Source: Argentina anserina (Eukaryota; Streptophyta; Magnoliopsida; Rosales; Rosaceae). From it: DNA of 64,000 bases. The stretch lies in assembly GCF_933775445.1 (NCBI RefSeq), contig NC_065875.1, forward strand, positions 16,925,555 to 16,989,554, in the 5' to 3' direction. Every line of letters begins with the position of its first letter. Position 1 is the stretch's first letter. Below are positions 55,114 to 64,000 of the stretch, in pieces. Below the pieces are notes generated by a model that was not told the DNA's origin, searched no databases, and worked only from the letters and a program-made list of their open reading frames with translations. Made by a program: the position numbers and the translations under genes.

Positions 55114-58109
55114 ATGGCGGTTTTCAAGAGTTTCAAGGACGGGACGATCACTATTCTTGACGATGTTGAAGATGAGCAACAAGAAGACACCACTTTAACC
55201 GTATATCCCTCTCTCACTGGGCCATTCGCCTTTAAAGCTCCATCCTATAGCAGCTCAACCCCCGTCTCGCAGTGGACTTACGCAGTGAATTGCCAAGTAG
55301 CCAGCTTCCAATCGCCCAAGTCAGGCAAAGAAGAGCTAAATTCAGACGTTTTGATGTTGAAGTCTGCACATCGTGACAAAGATGCTCCTATGGTGTCATT
55401 CAAGCTTCTCAACGACTCTATATCCAACAACTCTGTGCGATGAGATATGTTTCAAACTACCGATGGCTTTACCTACACAGAGTGCTACTGGGAGTGGGTA
55501 GAGGATGTATTAAGTCGAAACAAAGACCACATCAAGAAGGCGGGCCTCTATCGAGCAGTGTTTGCGTCGTTATTAAGCTATAATCGTTTTGCTCCTGTGG
55601 TGCGAGATTTTTGTGAATATTGGTGCCCTGCTACGAACACTCTGCACACATCGCGAGTGGAGATGTCTATATCTCTTTTGGACCTAGAGCATATTGGAGG
55701 CTTGCCTATCCTTGGGAGGTTTTATAATGAAGTCGTTCCACCCATTGGTGAGTTCTTTGCAAAGAGCAAGGAATGAGAGCTTCTCATCCCCAAAAGCTGT
55801 CGTTATTTGTTTCTTACTTATCATAGATTGTGCAAGAGAGAGCATAGCAACGTGAAGATAACTACATGGATACAATATTGGTATAAAGGCAAGATTAGAT
55901 ACAAGAGACCTGCCGCCAAGAATACACGAAAAAAGAGGGACGCGCCCGCTAGCCATTACAATCCATCTGGCGCCATTCCGGGCATTCGCCAGCGAACTCT
56001 GGAAGACCTTTCACCATTCGAGCATTTAGGTGTAGAAGAAGCAAGCATGGAATATGTTTACCTCTTTGCCTTTTATGCGTGTTGGCTTTGTTTATTCGTA
56101 TTCTCGAAGAATGATGCATGTTTTATTCGTCCGGGGATTTTCAAGATCGCTCACAGAATGTCCCGAGGTCAGAACTATTGTCTGGCGGTTCCCATATTAG
56201 TGAATATATATATCAGGGTTTAAATGCCATATCTGTCTCTAATGATCCAGGAAGTTGTCCAATCACGCTTCCTTTTCATTACTTGTATGGGTGGTTAGGC
56301 GAATATTTTGGCACCCATTTCTTCTCTCGACATCCAGAAAGCTTCAGGCCATTGATGGTCCATATTTCAGGGGAATTTTTGGCAAGACATTTTGCGGATG
56401 GGCAGGCCCGTGCCTTGTTCACTGCTTGTGATGACGTGTAGATGGAACGATTTGCCAAAGTCCCGAGTGTGCGCAAATTGATTGTTGACACCCATGGAGC
56501 CTCTCATTCGGATTCTGCCTATCTGATTAGTTTCACTCCGGATTTGTGTCCTTGCGGCAAGATAGTCAGTGAGTAGTCAAACCCTATAGCCCTCAATGAT
56601 TCAGCCGACAATTCAGATATGTTTGACGAAGCTCGGCACAAAGGGTGAGGCGATCTTGCCTATGAAAAGTGACATTACGAAGTTTATGGTTACTTAGGAC
56701 TACGTTCAATGGTGGTTCAAAGTTCATCATCGCGCATTGTATAAGCCTATGAAGATAACCATTGTGAATTTGCCGCAACAAGAGCCTTTAAAAGCTAAAG
56801 GAGACGACCGTGCGACAACTCCTCCTCAAATTTTAGTCTCCGCTGAAGCTTTGCCCTCGGTTAATAACTATTAGGTTCCACCTCCTCCAGTTTTGGAAGG
56901 AATCAGAGATTCATCAGATTCTCGCCCCAAGCCGAAGGAGAAGGTTGCTACATCCAGAAGGCGTAGTGAAAGCAGCAGTAGTGCCCATAGTGACGTGCAC
57001 TTCAAACGTTAAAAGAGGGATGATGCTGATCTTGGCCCTATTTACTACAATCTAAATGCCAATTTTGATCTTGGCGGTAATTTTCTTGGGGCCGGGTCCT
57101 TTAAAACTCGTGCCTGCGCATGTTGAGGTATTCACTTTAATTTTTTTTGTTTTATTTGCTTTTGTAATTGTCTATATTCAACAGTTCATTTATTGCCGAC
57201 TTTGAGCAAATTGTGTTCCTCCCACCTTGAAGATATCAGTTATTTTGATGAAGTCTGCTCAGGTGACGGCGTTCAATTTCCTTTTGAGGAGTGTGCAGCT
57301 AATACTTTCCCAGAAAAAGAAGTACGTCGAAAAGAGAGTGGACCACAGCTAGTTGATCAGAGAGGTACACGCAAATATATTTATATATTATTTTCCCGTA
57401 TTTCTTCAATAATTTATGCTAAATAGTTTTTTTTTGATTTCTTATGCAGGTTTGTCTATGGCGACGGGGACTACAAAGCCTTCAGAAAGAAACAATATTT
57501 CCTGAAGCTTCTGCTTGCTATATTGAGATAGTGGATACAAGTCAATGGCTCCGCGATATCCGCATGCGAGCAGCTGCAGAAGTTTGAGTAAAGATAGAAG
57601 ATTTGATAATGACGTATTCTCTGAAGATGATTATTGCTGGGAAGAATGAGCTTGATATGTTGACGAATGAACTTAGATAATATGAAGTCGACCCATCAAC
57701 AATAAAAAACAAATTGGAGCAGTTGATGACAAGCGCTACCCTGTATGACTCGGCAAGGCGTGCATGCAGTCACAAATGCGCCATGGGCACAAGTGCCCAA
57801 AAATTGGCAGAGACATAGTCCGAAATCAAGGCAGCTCAAGAAATTCTACAAAATACTTTTGATCAGCGTCAGTCTACGCTTGAGTCCCTTGAGAGTTTGA
57901 AGAAAGAACAAAAGAAGCTAGAGAAGACGTTGGACTCGCTAGATGCAGACCTTTTTCTTCACGACGCAAGACTTGTTGATCTAGAAAAGAAGAGGTATCA
58001 AATCCGAGAGATTCCAGAATTGACTGCAGCAGAGATTGAAGAGGCAAAGAAGTTGCGAGCTAGTTTTGAAGAACATCGTAGTAGCTTCAAGGGTTTAACC
58101 TGGATGTGA
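55114..58109 (+). pseudogene. Antisense plant mobile domain (PMD) gene in the Gypsy element
   Basis: Opposite in strand to gag and integrase. The N-terminus (from 55114, MAVFKSFKDGTITILDD) leads into the PMD: FTYTECYWEWVEDVLSR, YWCPATNTLHTSRVEMSISL, LEHIGGLPILGRFY, FLTYHRLC, ISEYIYQGLNAIS, FHYLYGWLGEYF and FADGQARALF. Downstream exons seem to be separated by introns (about 57126-57183 and 57365-57450), and the C-terminus (about 57897-58109) is a charged coiled coil. Stops at 55441-55443 and 55774-55776, a frameshift near 56200 and a stop near 56440 disable it. PMD proteins (the MAIN/MAIL1 family) act in silencing and genome stability in Arabidopsis. Its role in a retroelement is not established. 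Confidence 0.88.
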
Positions 58110-58633
58110 TAGCTGACTTGAATGATCGAGACTTGCTCTATTTTTGTTATGTGTTTTTTATCAACTTGTAATAAGTCGATTTTGAATATTCAACTTACTA
58201 TTATTTTTATTTTGGTGTGACTGAACTTAAAATTGTTATTCTCAAGCTGCATACGTATAATTTTAAAGAATGAATCAAATCATCACGTAGTTCAAGGGTT
58301 TTTTTGGGTGCCTTGTGCAGTTTAAACTCATGCAGGCGTGGAGCGTTTTTTTTTTGTCTTGTTTTTTTTTACATCTTTTTTGTCTTATGCAGTTTAGGCT
58401 CATGCAGATTTGGAGCATACTTTGATGTTTTCAAGCATAGTACTTCTTCAATAATTTTTCGTTAATAGGACCGATCCTCAAACCGATTTTCGCCACAATT
58501 TTGTAAGCTCCATTGGTGTATACTTCCCTGACGACGTAAGGACCATCCCATTTGACTTGAATTTGGAGCCAGTCTTGTGCGTCATAATGATGGGTCTTCG
58601 AACAACAAGAACTAAATCATCAACTTGAAATGA

Positions 58634-59580
58634 TCATGGTCGAACACCTTTGTTGAAGGCGTGTGACATCCGAGCTTGGTAGCATTCCAGGTGTTGTTGT
58701 GCATCAAACCTCTTCTCGTCCAAAGCTTCTAACTCTTGAAGGCGCAACTTGACATTTTCCTCATTTGTGAGACCTTCTTGCAAAGTGATTCTCAATGACA
58801 GGATTTCTTTCTCTAATGGTAATACATCTTTAACAGCATAGACGAGAGAATAAGATGTAGCATTTGTGGCTGTCTGATACGTCGTTCTATAAGCACAGAG
58901 AGCTTCACCCAATTTCTCATGCCAATCCCTCTGCTTCTTGCTGATAGTTTTCTTCAGAATGTTACAAATCGTTTTATTGAATGCTTCTACCAAACCATTT
59001 GTCGGGGCGTTGTACATTGAAGATAAGTGAAGCTTGAAGTGGAATTTCTTACTCAACTTTTCTGTTGCGGTATTCGAGAAGTACTTGGCGTTGTCTGTGA
59101 TGATGCATCGCGGTATACCGTAGCGTTGTATAATGCTTCTCGTAATGAAGTCCACAACATTTTATTTCTTTATTTCTTTGAGCGGTATCGCCTCTGCCCA
59201 CTTTGAGAAGGAATCCGTGGCTGCCAGAATGTACATATGACCAGCCGATGATTTCAGAGTGATGGGTCTAATTGCATCCATTCCCCAGACGTCGAATGGG
59301 TGCGAAGCAATTGTCGGATGCAACGACTCAGGTGGCTAATGAATGAAGTTGGCATGAAACTGACAGGCTTGATATTTTTATGCATACTCCATACAATCAT
59401 TGACCATGGCGGGCCAATAATACCCTAGTTGTCTTACCTGAAAATGTAACTTTGGTCCTGATTGATGTATTCCGCATACTCCAGAATGAACCTCTTCCAT
59501 GGCTTTGACCACTTCATCTTTTCCCAAGCATCGAAGGACTATTCTGTCAAATGACCTCCGATATAAAGTTTCTTTGTAGT
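58634..59580 (-). pseudogene. Gypsy integrase
   Basis: On the minus strand the zinc-binding part (FDRIVLRCLGKDEVVKAMEE, HSGVCGIHQSGPKL, GYYWPAMVNDC, CQFHANFIH) leads into the catalytic core (AATDSFSKWAEAIPLKE, YGIPRCIITDNAKYFSN, APTNGLVEAFNKTICNILKK) and the C-terminal region to about 58634. The core Asp residues and the Glu in GLVEAFN are visible. Several stops interrupt the first half; the last 173 codons (58634-59155) are open. Confidence 0.88.
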
Positions 59581-60094
59581 AGAGGAAGCGCGGTGCTCGC
59601 CGCTTGATGCTCCACCTTCATCATCGGCATTAGAGGTAACTTGGCGGATAGGCGTGGAAGCAGGACATTCTTTAAATTCTTTGGTCTTCTTATGTTCGCG
59701 CGCCTCCTTTGCGAAACAGAACGGTGCTTTCATCGGGTAAAAAAGGAGTGGGAACTAGCTCGAACGACCCGAATGTTACGGTAGTGCAATTGACTTCAGC
59801 AACGTCGTCAACGCCCAGCTCAATCTTCCCTTGCTTGGCGAGGTTCATTATCAAATCCTTGAGAACAAAGCACTTCTCTATAGGGTGACTAACGAGGCGA
59901 TGATATTTGCAATACTTCAGATCGTTGACTCGATGCATTTCTGATGGACGTTTGCACTCTGGAAGATCTATTATCTTGTTTTCGAGCAGATCCTCTAACA
60001 TGCCCGCCACATCAGAGTCTGGGAACGGGTACGTCTTTTGTTCCATCTCCTTCAACGTGCGTTTACTCCTATCGTAGGTTCGAGGAGGTTCCAC
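59581..60094 (-). pseudogene. Gag C-terminal/protease-proximal region and RT-RNase H deletion junction
   Basis: An open minus-strand frame (59690-60094) contains LPECKRPSEMHRVNDLKYCKYHRL and HPIEKCFVLKDLIM, the usual spacer and zinc-knuckle-like CKYH...H....C region of this Gag type. After about 59690 the sequence runs into integrase N-terminal residues (KETLYRRSFDR) within about 130 bases. Reverse transcriptase and RNase H, normally about 2.5 kb, are therefore absent. Confidence 0.8.
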
Positions 60095-60103
60095 CTTATT
60101 GAA

Positions 60104-61530
60104 CTATTTCTTATCTCGCGTAGAGATCTTAACTGGTGCAGTATTGATGACCATTGATTCTTTGGAAGACTTCTTCACAACATAGTCAAATCTGCTTCCG
60201 AAGACTTTGTCTTTTCGTTGGTCAACCAAGGTTTCATTATTTCCCTTATGACTTGCCAAACTTAGCTCCATGTTATGGGCTCGAGTAGCCAACTCTTCGA
60301 AAGAACGAGGCTTGATTCCTTGTAAGATGTATAACAAATCAAAGTGCATGCCTTGGATGCACATTTCAACGGCTGACACCTTTGACAGTCGGTCATTGCA
60401 ATCAAGGCTAAGTGAGCGTCATCTATTGATGTAGCCGATTGAGGGTTCATCATTCCGTTGCTTCGTGTTAATTAGCTCCATCATGCTCACTGCCGCCTTG
60501 TACTATATAATCGATTAAGGAACCCGCGCTCCATTTGGTCCCAATTGTCAACATACTCCGGCTCTAAGTCTGTCTACCACTCGAGGATATTTCCCTTCAA
60601 CGAGCGAACAAACTGTTTGAAAAGGTGATAGCCTTCTATCCCGGCGTTATTGCAAGCCTCCACAAAGTGGGCGACATGTTGCTTTGGGTTTCCTTTACCT
60701 TCAAATTGTTGGAAATTTGGTGGATGATACCCCAACGACATCCTTAAGCTGTCAATCCTCTTAGTGTAAGGTTTGGAGTAAGTGAGGGAGTCACGAGAAG
60801 GACCTCCATATTGAGCCCGAATTGAGTTGGTGATGATGTCCAGCAATTGCTGGAGTGATAAGGAACCAAGCGAGTCGCCATCGTTCTTGGACGTTTCTCC
60901 CTTTTCATTTACTTTGCTCCTGCGAGGCGACCCTTTGGTGGAGTTCTCATCATTGTGATTTTCCAACTTGCTATAGAGCTCAGCGATTTGCACATCCTTT
61001 TCTTCAACCGTTCGGGTGAGCTTTTCAAGCATCTCTAACAGATTGGAGAGTTGTTCCGCGATTGTGGATGCCCCCGTCACCAAGACCTGCGCATTGTCAG
61101 GAGAGGATTCATGTGCCATAGAATGAAAGTTATCGCCATATTCTTTGGGACTTCCATAGTATGACGCCATGCTTGATTCGTCATCAGAGAAAACGTCTTC
61201 CAGGATAGGGCCATCACCATGAACGGGTAGAAGAGATTGCTCATTTGGCTCCTTCTCCTTTGACACTTGCTTCTTCCCACTTTGAGAGGCATGTTTTATT
61301 GCTCCCAAGCTCTCCAAGGTGATGACTGATTGACGAGGCTTACTAGCAAGTGCCACAAATGTCGTGGGTTGAGCTCTAGCCACTCTCCGGGTGACAAGGG
61401 CAATCAGTTCACTCTTTGACTTGGAGGATGTTTGTTTGGACTTCTTGACCGGCTCGGCCTCTCCGCTTAACCTCGCGGTTGTGGACTTGGATTTCTTCGA
61501 TGGAACGGCTTGGTAGTTCTTGGAAGCCAT
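60104..61530 (-). pseudogene. Gypsy Gag
   Basis: The frame from 61530 (MASKNYQAVPSKKSKSTT) has a basic N-terminus and an acidic linker. The retrotransposon gag core follows: SLGYHPPNFQQFEGKGNPKQ, HVAHFVEACNNAG, FVRSLKGNILEW. A stop at 60574 and frameshifts break it before SAVEMCIQGMHFDLLYILQG and FEELATRAHNMELSLASHKG resume at 60104-60379. The order and motifs match plant Tat-type Gag. Confidence 0.88.
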
Positions 61531-61579
61531 CGCACAAATGAAAGATTAATTCGGAGAAAGAGATGAGAGACCAAAAATG

Positions 61580-61599
61580 TCCCACTGGGCGTGTCAATT
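61580..61599 (-). promoter_or_regulatory. Candidate primer-binding site of the Gypsy element
   Basis: AATTGACACGCCCAGTGGG on the minus strand immediately after the 5' LTR. Position fits a tRNA primer site; the tRNA was not identified. Confidence 0.5.
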
Positions 61600-62148
61600 T
61601 GTAGAACGAGAATATGAAAACAAACAAGAATGCAGACCCGTGAACTTCAGAGACTTCGAGATTTCTCGAGAGTGACATATCTTAAGTGATTTTCTCTCTT
61701 CTTCTCAAGTCCCCTTCTTTTCATGTTGAATGCGGTATTTATAGTGTCAATGCTTCTATTTTGTAGAATATTTAATGACACTAAAATAATAAATTTCTTT
61801 AATTGTATAATTAAATCAATATGTATTTTTTGATTAATTTAAAATTAGTTATTCTCATAACTAAATTAAACAAAAAATAATTGATTTAATTATAACCGTT
61901 AAGAAATTTATTAATTTAATAAAATGTCCAATTACCATTTTGAATCGTCAATGACATTCAGTTTTCCGATTTAAGTCAGAATCACGTAGCTTCGATTACG
62001 ATCATCCATTTATGTGTTGACATGAGTTTTATTCGGATCCGCACCAACTTTGTTGACTTTTAGGCCACGTGTGTAATTTTGTCAGGCTCTTGATCGATTT
62101 AATTATTTAATGAAAATGATTTACTTCATTAAATTTCATGTGTCTACA
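61600..62148 (-). repeat. Gypsy 5' LTR (549 bp)
   Basis: Shares both ends with the 3' LTR but lacks its internal 340-bp segment. Several scattered substitutions across the aligned part show the insertion is not very recent. Confidence 0.93.
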
Positions 62149-62440
62149 CCTTTTATTAAGGGAAAATGAGGAGAAGATCTTAGTGCCATGAAGGAAGGTG
62201 TAGATGTTAAATTCAAGTGGTCATCGAAGAAAAAGAAGAGAGAGATTTCTGGGTTTACGCCATCGATATTTTTGGGGCTCAAATGGATGGATTGGGTTTT
62301 GGGTGGGGAGGTGTAGCCGTGTAGGTTGATTGAGTATTGTTTATTTTTTTGCATGTGAACCGTCCATTCAATCTAATGGTATAGTTTAAAAGTCCTCACC
62401 AAATCCTTAATTTGGTCCCCGACGTAAAGGGCTCTTTGCC

Positions 62441-62697
62441 CATATAGCCCAAGGTATTAATAATCTATTTGAAAACAGCGCTGCATACCATAGATACCGA
62501 ATCAGACGGTTGATAGAGGGTGTCTTGAAATGCACGTGAAGTATGTGGGGTGTATGGACCGTGGATTAGAAGCGTTGTACACATGCAGCGCTGCACCATC
62601 GAATTTTCCGAAATTAACACGCCTTTTTTTATAATTTTTACCAAAATACCCTCATATTTCATAATTTCACTTCTCTCTCTCTCTCTCTCCGCGGAGT
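62441..62697. other. Intergenic with CT microsatellite
   Basis: CT run at about 62671-62689, followed by a possible acceptor TTTGCAG at 62697-62703. No gene motif. Confidence 0.5.
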
Positions 62698-63159
62698 TTG
62701 CAGCCTCCGACGAAGAAACCTGGGTACAGAAATCTTAGGATGCTTGCTACAAAAGGGATCAAGAGTACTGGTATAGCAAATGTTCAAAGAAATGAGCATG
62801 TAGTGGGAGCAAAAGTATCAGGCATAAGTTCTGGACAAGGTGGGAAGAAAGCAATGGCTACTAGAGGGCCTGTGAAGAAACCTATGAAGGGTAATGGCCA
62901 TAAAGTGAAACAATCTGGAATGTGTTCGGAAAAAGGTGGGAATAAAGCCATAGCTGAAAGGTCTCTGAAGAAATCCACATATGTTGATGGCCATAAAGTG
63001 AATCAGTTCGATTGCCAAAGGGGTGCCTTGAAAGAAGTCAAGAAAACAATGGAGAATGGGAGAAGGACTAAAGATGGGTTACTAATGAGTACAGAAACCA
63101 ACCACCCCCACCGGCCACCGCCCCATCAAATGCCTCGCCGAATCACCGTCGGAACATAA
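62698..63159 (+). CDS. Hypothetical Lys/Gly-rich protein with an internal repeat
   Basis: A 153-codon plus-strand frame that I do not recognise. Two consecutive repeats of about 32 residues are visible: SGISSGQGGKKAMATRGPVK ending GHKVKQ, then SGMCSEKGGNKAIAERSLKK ending GHKVNQ. The N-terminal part is basic and the end is His/Pro-rich. A CT microsatellite and a possible splice acceptor lie just before it, so it may be an internal exon or a gene fragment. Support is the repeated coding pattern only. Confidence 0.4.
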   Translation: MQPPTKKPGYRNLRMLATKGIKSTGIANVQRNEHVVGAKVSGISSGQGGKKAMATRGPVKKPMKGNGHKVKQSGMCSEKGGNKAIAERSLKKSTYVDGHKVNQFDCQRGALKEVKKTMENGRRTKDGLLMSTETNHPHRPPPHQMPRRITVGT

Positions 63160-64000
63160 ACCACGACGATGGCGGAGCTGCTCGATCTTGGTGGAGAAGG
63201 AGTCGGAGCTTTGCCGTGCAAAATCCCTCACGTCAGAGTGTGCGATGGCTGAAGTTACTGAATTTCAAAGATCAACGAGCTATCATATTTGAAACCACCC
63301 ATGTTTTCCCGGTTTCATATTTTCATGCGTGAACAAGAGAAAATGGTAGAATTGGAATAAATATATATGACATTGCAAAAAAAAAAGTAATATAATATAT
63401 AAATGGTGTGCCATATGTAAAAATGGGCGTGTCAATTTCATGCCCTTTGAAAATTGCTGTGGTTTATTTGGTTTTGGGATGTTGTGGATGTGTCGAGGAG
63501 GGTATTCAAGTAATTTAAGTTTGAAAACCATCTTTTGAAAAACGAAGCATCCAAATTTGAGATGATGCATAGGCAGCATAGGGTATTCAAGAAGGCTGGT
63601 TCGAACCCCAACTTGTTACTTGCTAAAAGACATTCATTGGGGATAAACCATTACTTGAATTGCTCCATCTGGATAGTGGTAGCTCACTCATGTACCTTTT
63701 TGTAATGTAACAAAAACAAAAGTATAATAATCGAGTATATAGGGTGTGGTTGTCCTTTTTGAGATACAATTTAATTTTTCCAACTTTCACTCTTACGTTA
63801 TTATCACATGTTTCTCAAAATTTGATAAGGGACAATTGATCAAAATTCAGATTTACCATAGTGTTTCAATCATTATAAAGAAACTAAATAGAACTCTTAT
63901 TGTCTAAGTTAAAGGGACATGTATCCAAAAAAAAGTTCAAGGGACATGACAGACTCAAATAAATTTTCTTTTGGGCCCTCATTAAGAGAAGTGTTTGATC
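63160..64000. other. Intergenic, no supported feature
   Basis: AT-rich; open frames on the minus strand (about 63283-63579) show no recognisable motif. Confidence 0.55.

Larger units (their letters stand above)
52009..62148 (-). mobile_element. Ty3/Gypsy LTR retrotransposon (Tat-like) with antisense ORF
   Basis: Direct repeats at 52009-52899 and 61600-62148, both TGTAGAAC...GTCTACA, are the LTRs; CCTT occurs at both outer edges. Minus-strand order is 5' LTR (right), gag, a deletion removing reverse transcriptase and RNase H, integrase, an antisense plant mobile domain gene, host gene fragments, 3' LTR (left). Long spacing between integrase and 3' LTR, with an antisense gene there, is a feature I recall from Tat-lineage Gypsy elements. 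Several stops and frameshifts plus the missing polymerase make it non-autonomous. Confidence 0.93.
51310..62440. mobile_element. Inverted-repeat element split by the Gypsy retrotransposon
   Basis: CTTGGTGAGGACTTTTAA, CCGTTGGATTGAATGG and TTCTCATGCAAAA (about 51350-51415) recur inverted at 62350-62405, with two further inverted blocks outside them. With the retrotransposon removed, about 1 kb remains: a non-autonomous DNA element of MULE-like form. Exact ends and its target duplication are unclear. Confidence 0.65.

Overview
This is plant nuclear DNA: spliced genes with GT-AG introns, AT-rich intergenic DNA, and many nested transposable elements. The genes (a pair of PR-10/Bet v 1 genes, a heavy-metal-associated isoprenylated plant protein, a GH28 pectinase-like protein, a SABATH methyltransferase locus and a UTP5/WDR43-type nucleolar protein) indicate a dicot. 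Their flavour suggests Rosaceae (strawberry/rose type), but that placement is an inference from memory. All functional calls rest on motif reading, without database searches.

Layout. 1-3226 and 13422-18230 hold two almost identical copies of a chimeric pseudogene block: the promoter and first exon of the UTP5-like gene joined to the start of a SABATH methyltransferase gene, each broken by the same transposon insertions. Between them lie non-coding repeats and an apparently intact six-exon GH28 gene (9926-12304). 19963-26441 is a decayed Copia retrotransposon on the minus strand, with LTRs and a 5-bp target duplication, nested in an older inverted-repeat element. 29169-32736 is the related SABATH locus, itself a pseudogene, split by a 2.3-kb hAT-like element carrying an exon of a cyclic-nucleotide-gated channel gene. 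33885-38530 is the intact 12-exon UTP5/WDR43-like gene, with telo-box and site II motifs upstream. Then follow short tandem repeats, a hAT element rich in GCTTCC repeats, a Tourist-type MITE, the HIPP gene (41238-42382, minus), a decayed LINE, a complete tiny TRIM retroelement, and two PR-10 genes (47454-48048 and 49291-50002, both minus).

51310-62440 is nested: an inverted-repeat element interrupted by a 10.1-kb Ty3/Gypsy element (52009-62148, minus strand) that resembles the Tat lineage. It has lost reverse transcriptase and RNase H but retains gag and integrase remnants. On the opposite strand, between integrase and the 3' LTR, it carries a long intron-containing gene remnant for a plant mobile domain protein. 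Between that and the 3' LTR sit fragments of two host genes, a BARD1-like RING exon and a pentatricopeptide-repeat gene.

The main theme is capture and shuffling of host gene fragments by three kinds of element (a hAT, possibly a MULE, and a Gypsy retrotransposon), plus a recent duplication of a chimeric gene block. The intact genes (GH28, UTP5-like, HIPP, two PR-10) are unrelated and do not form a pathway or cluster, apart from the PR-10 tandem pair.
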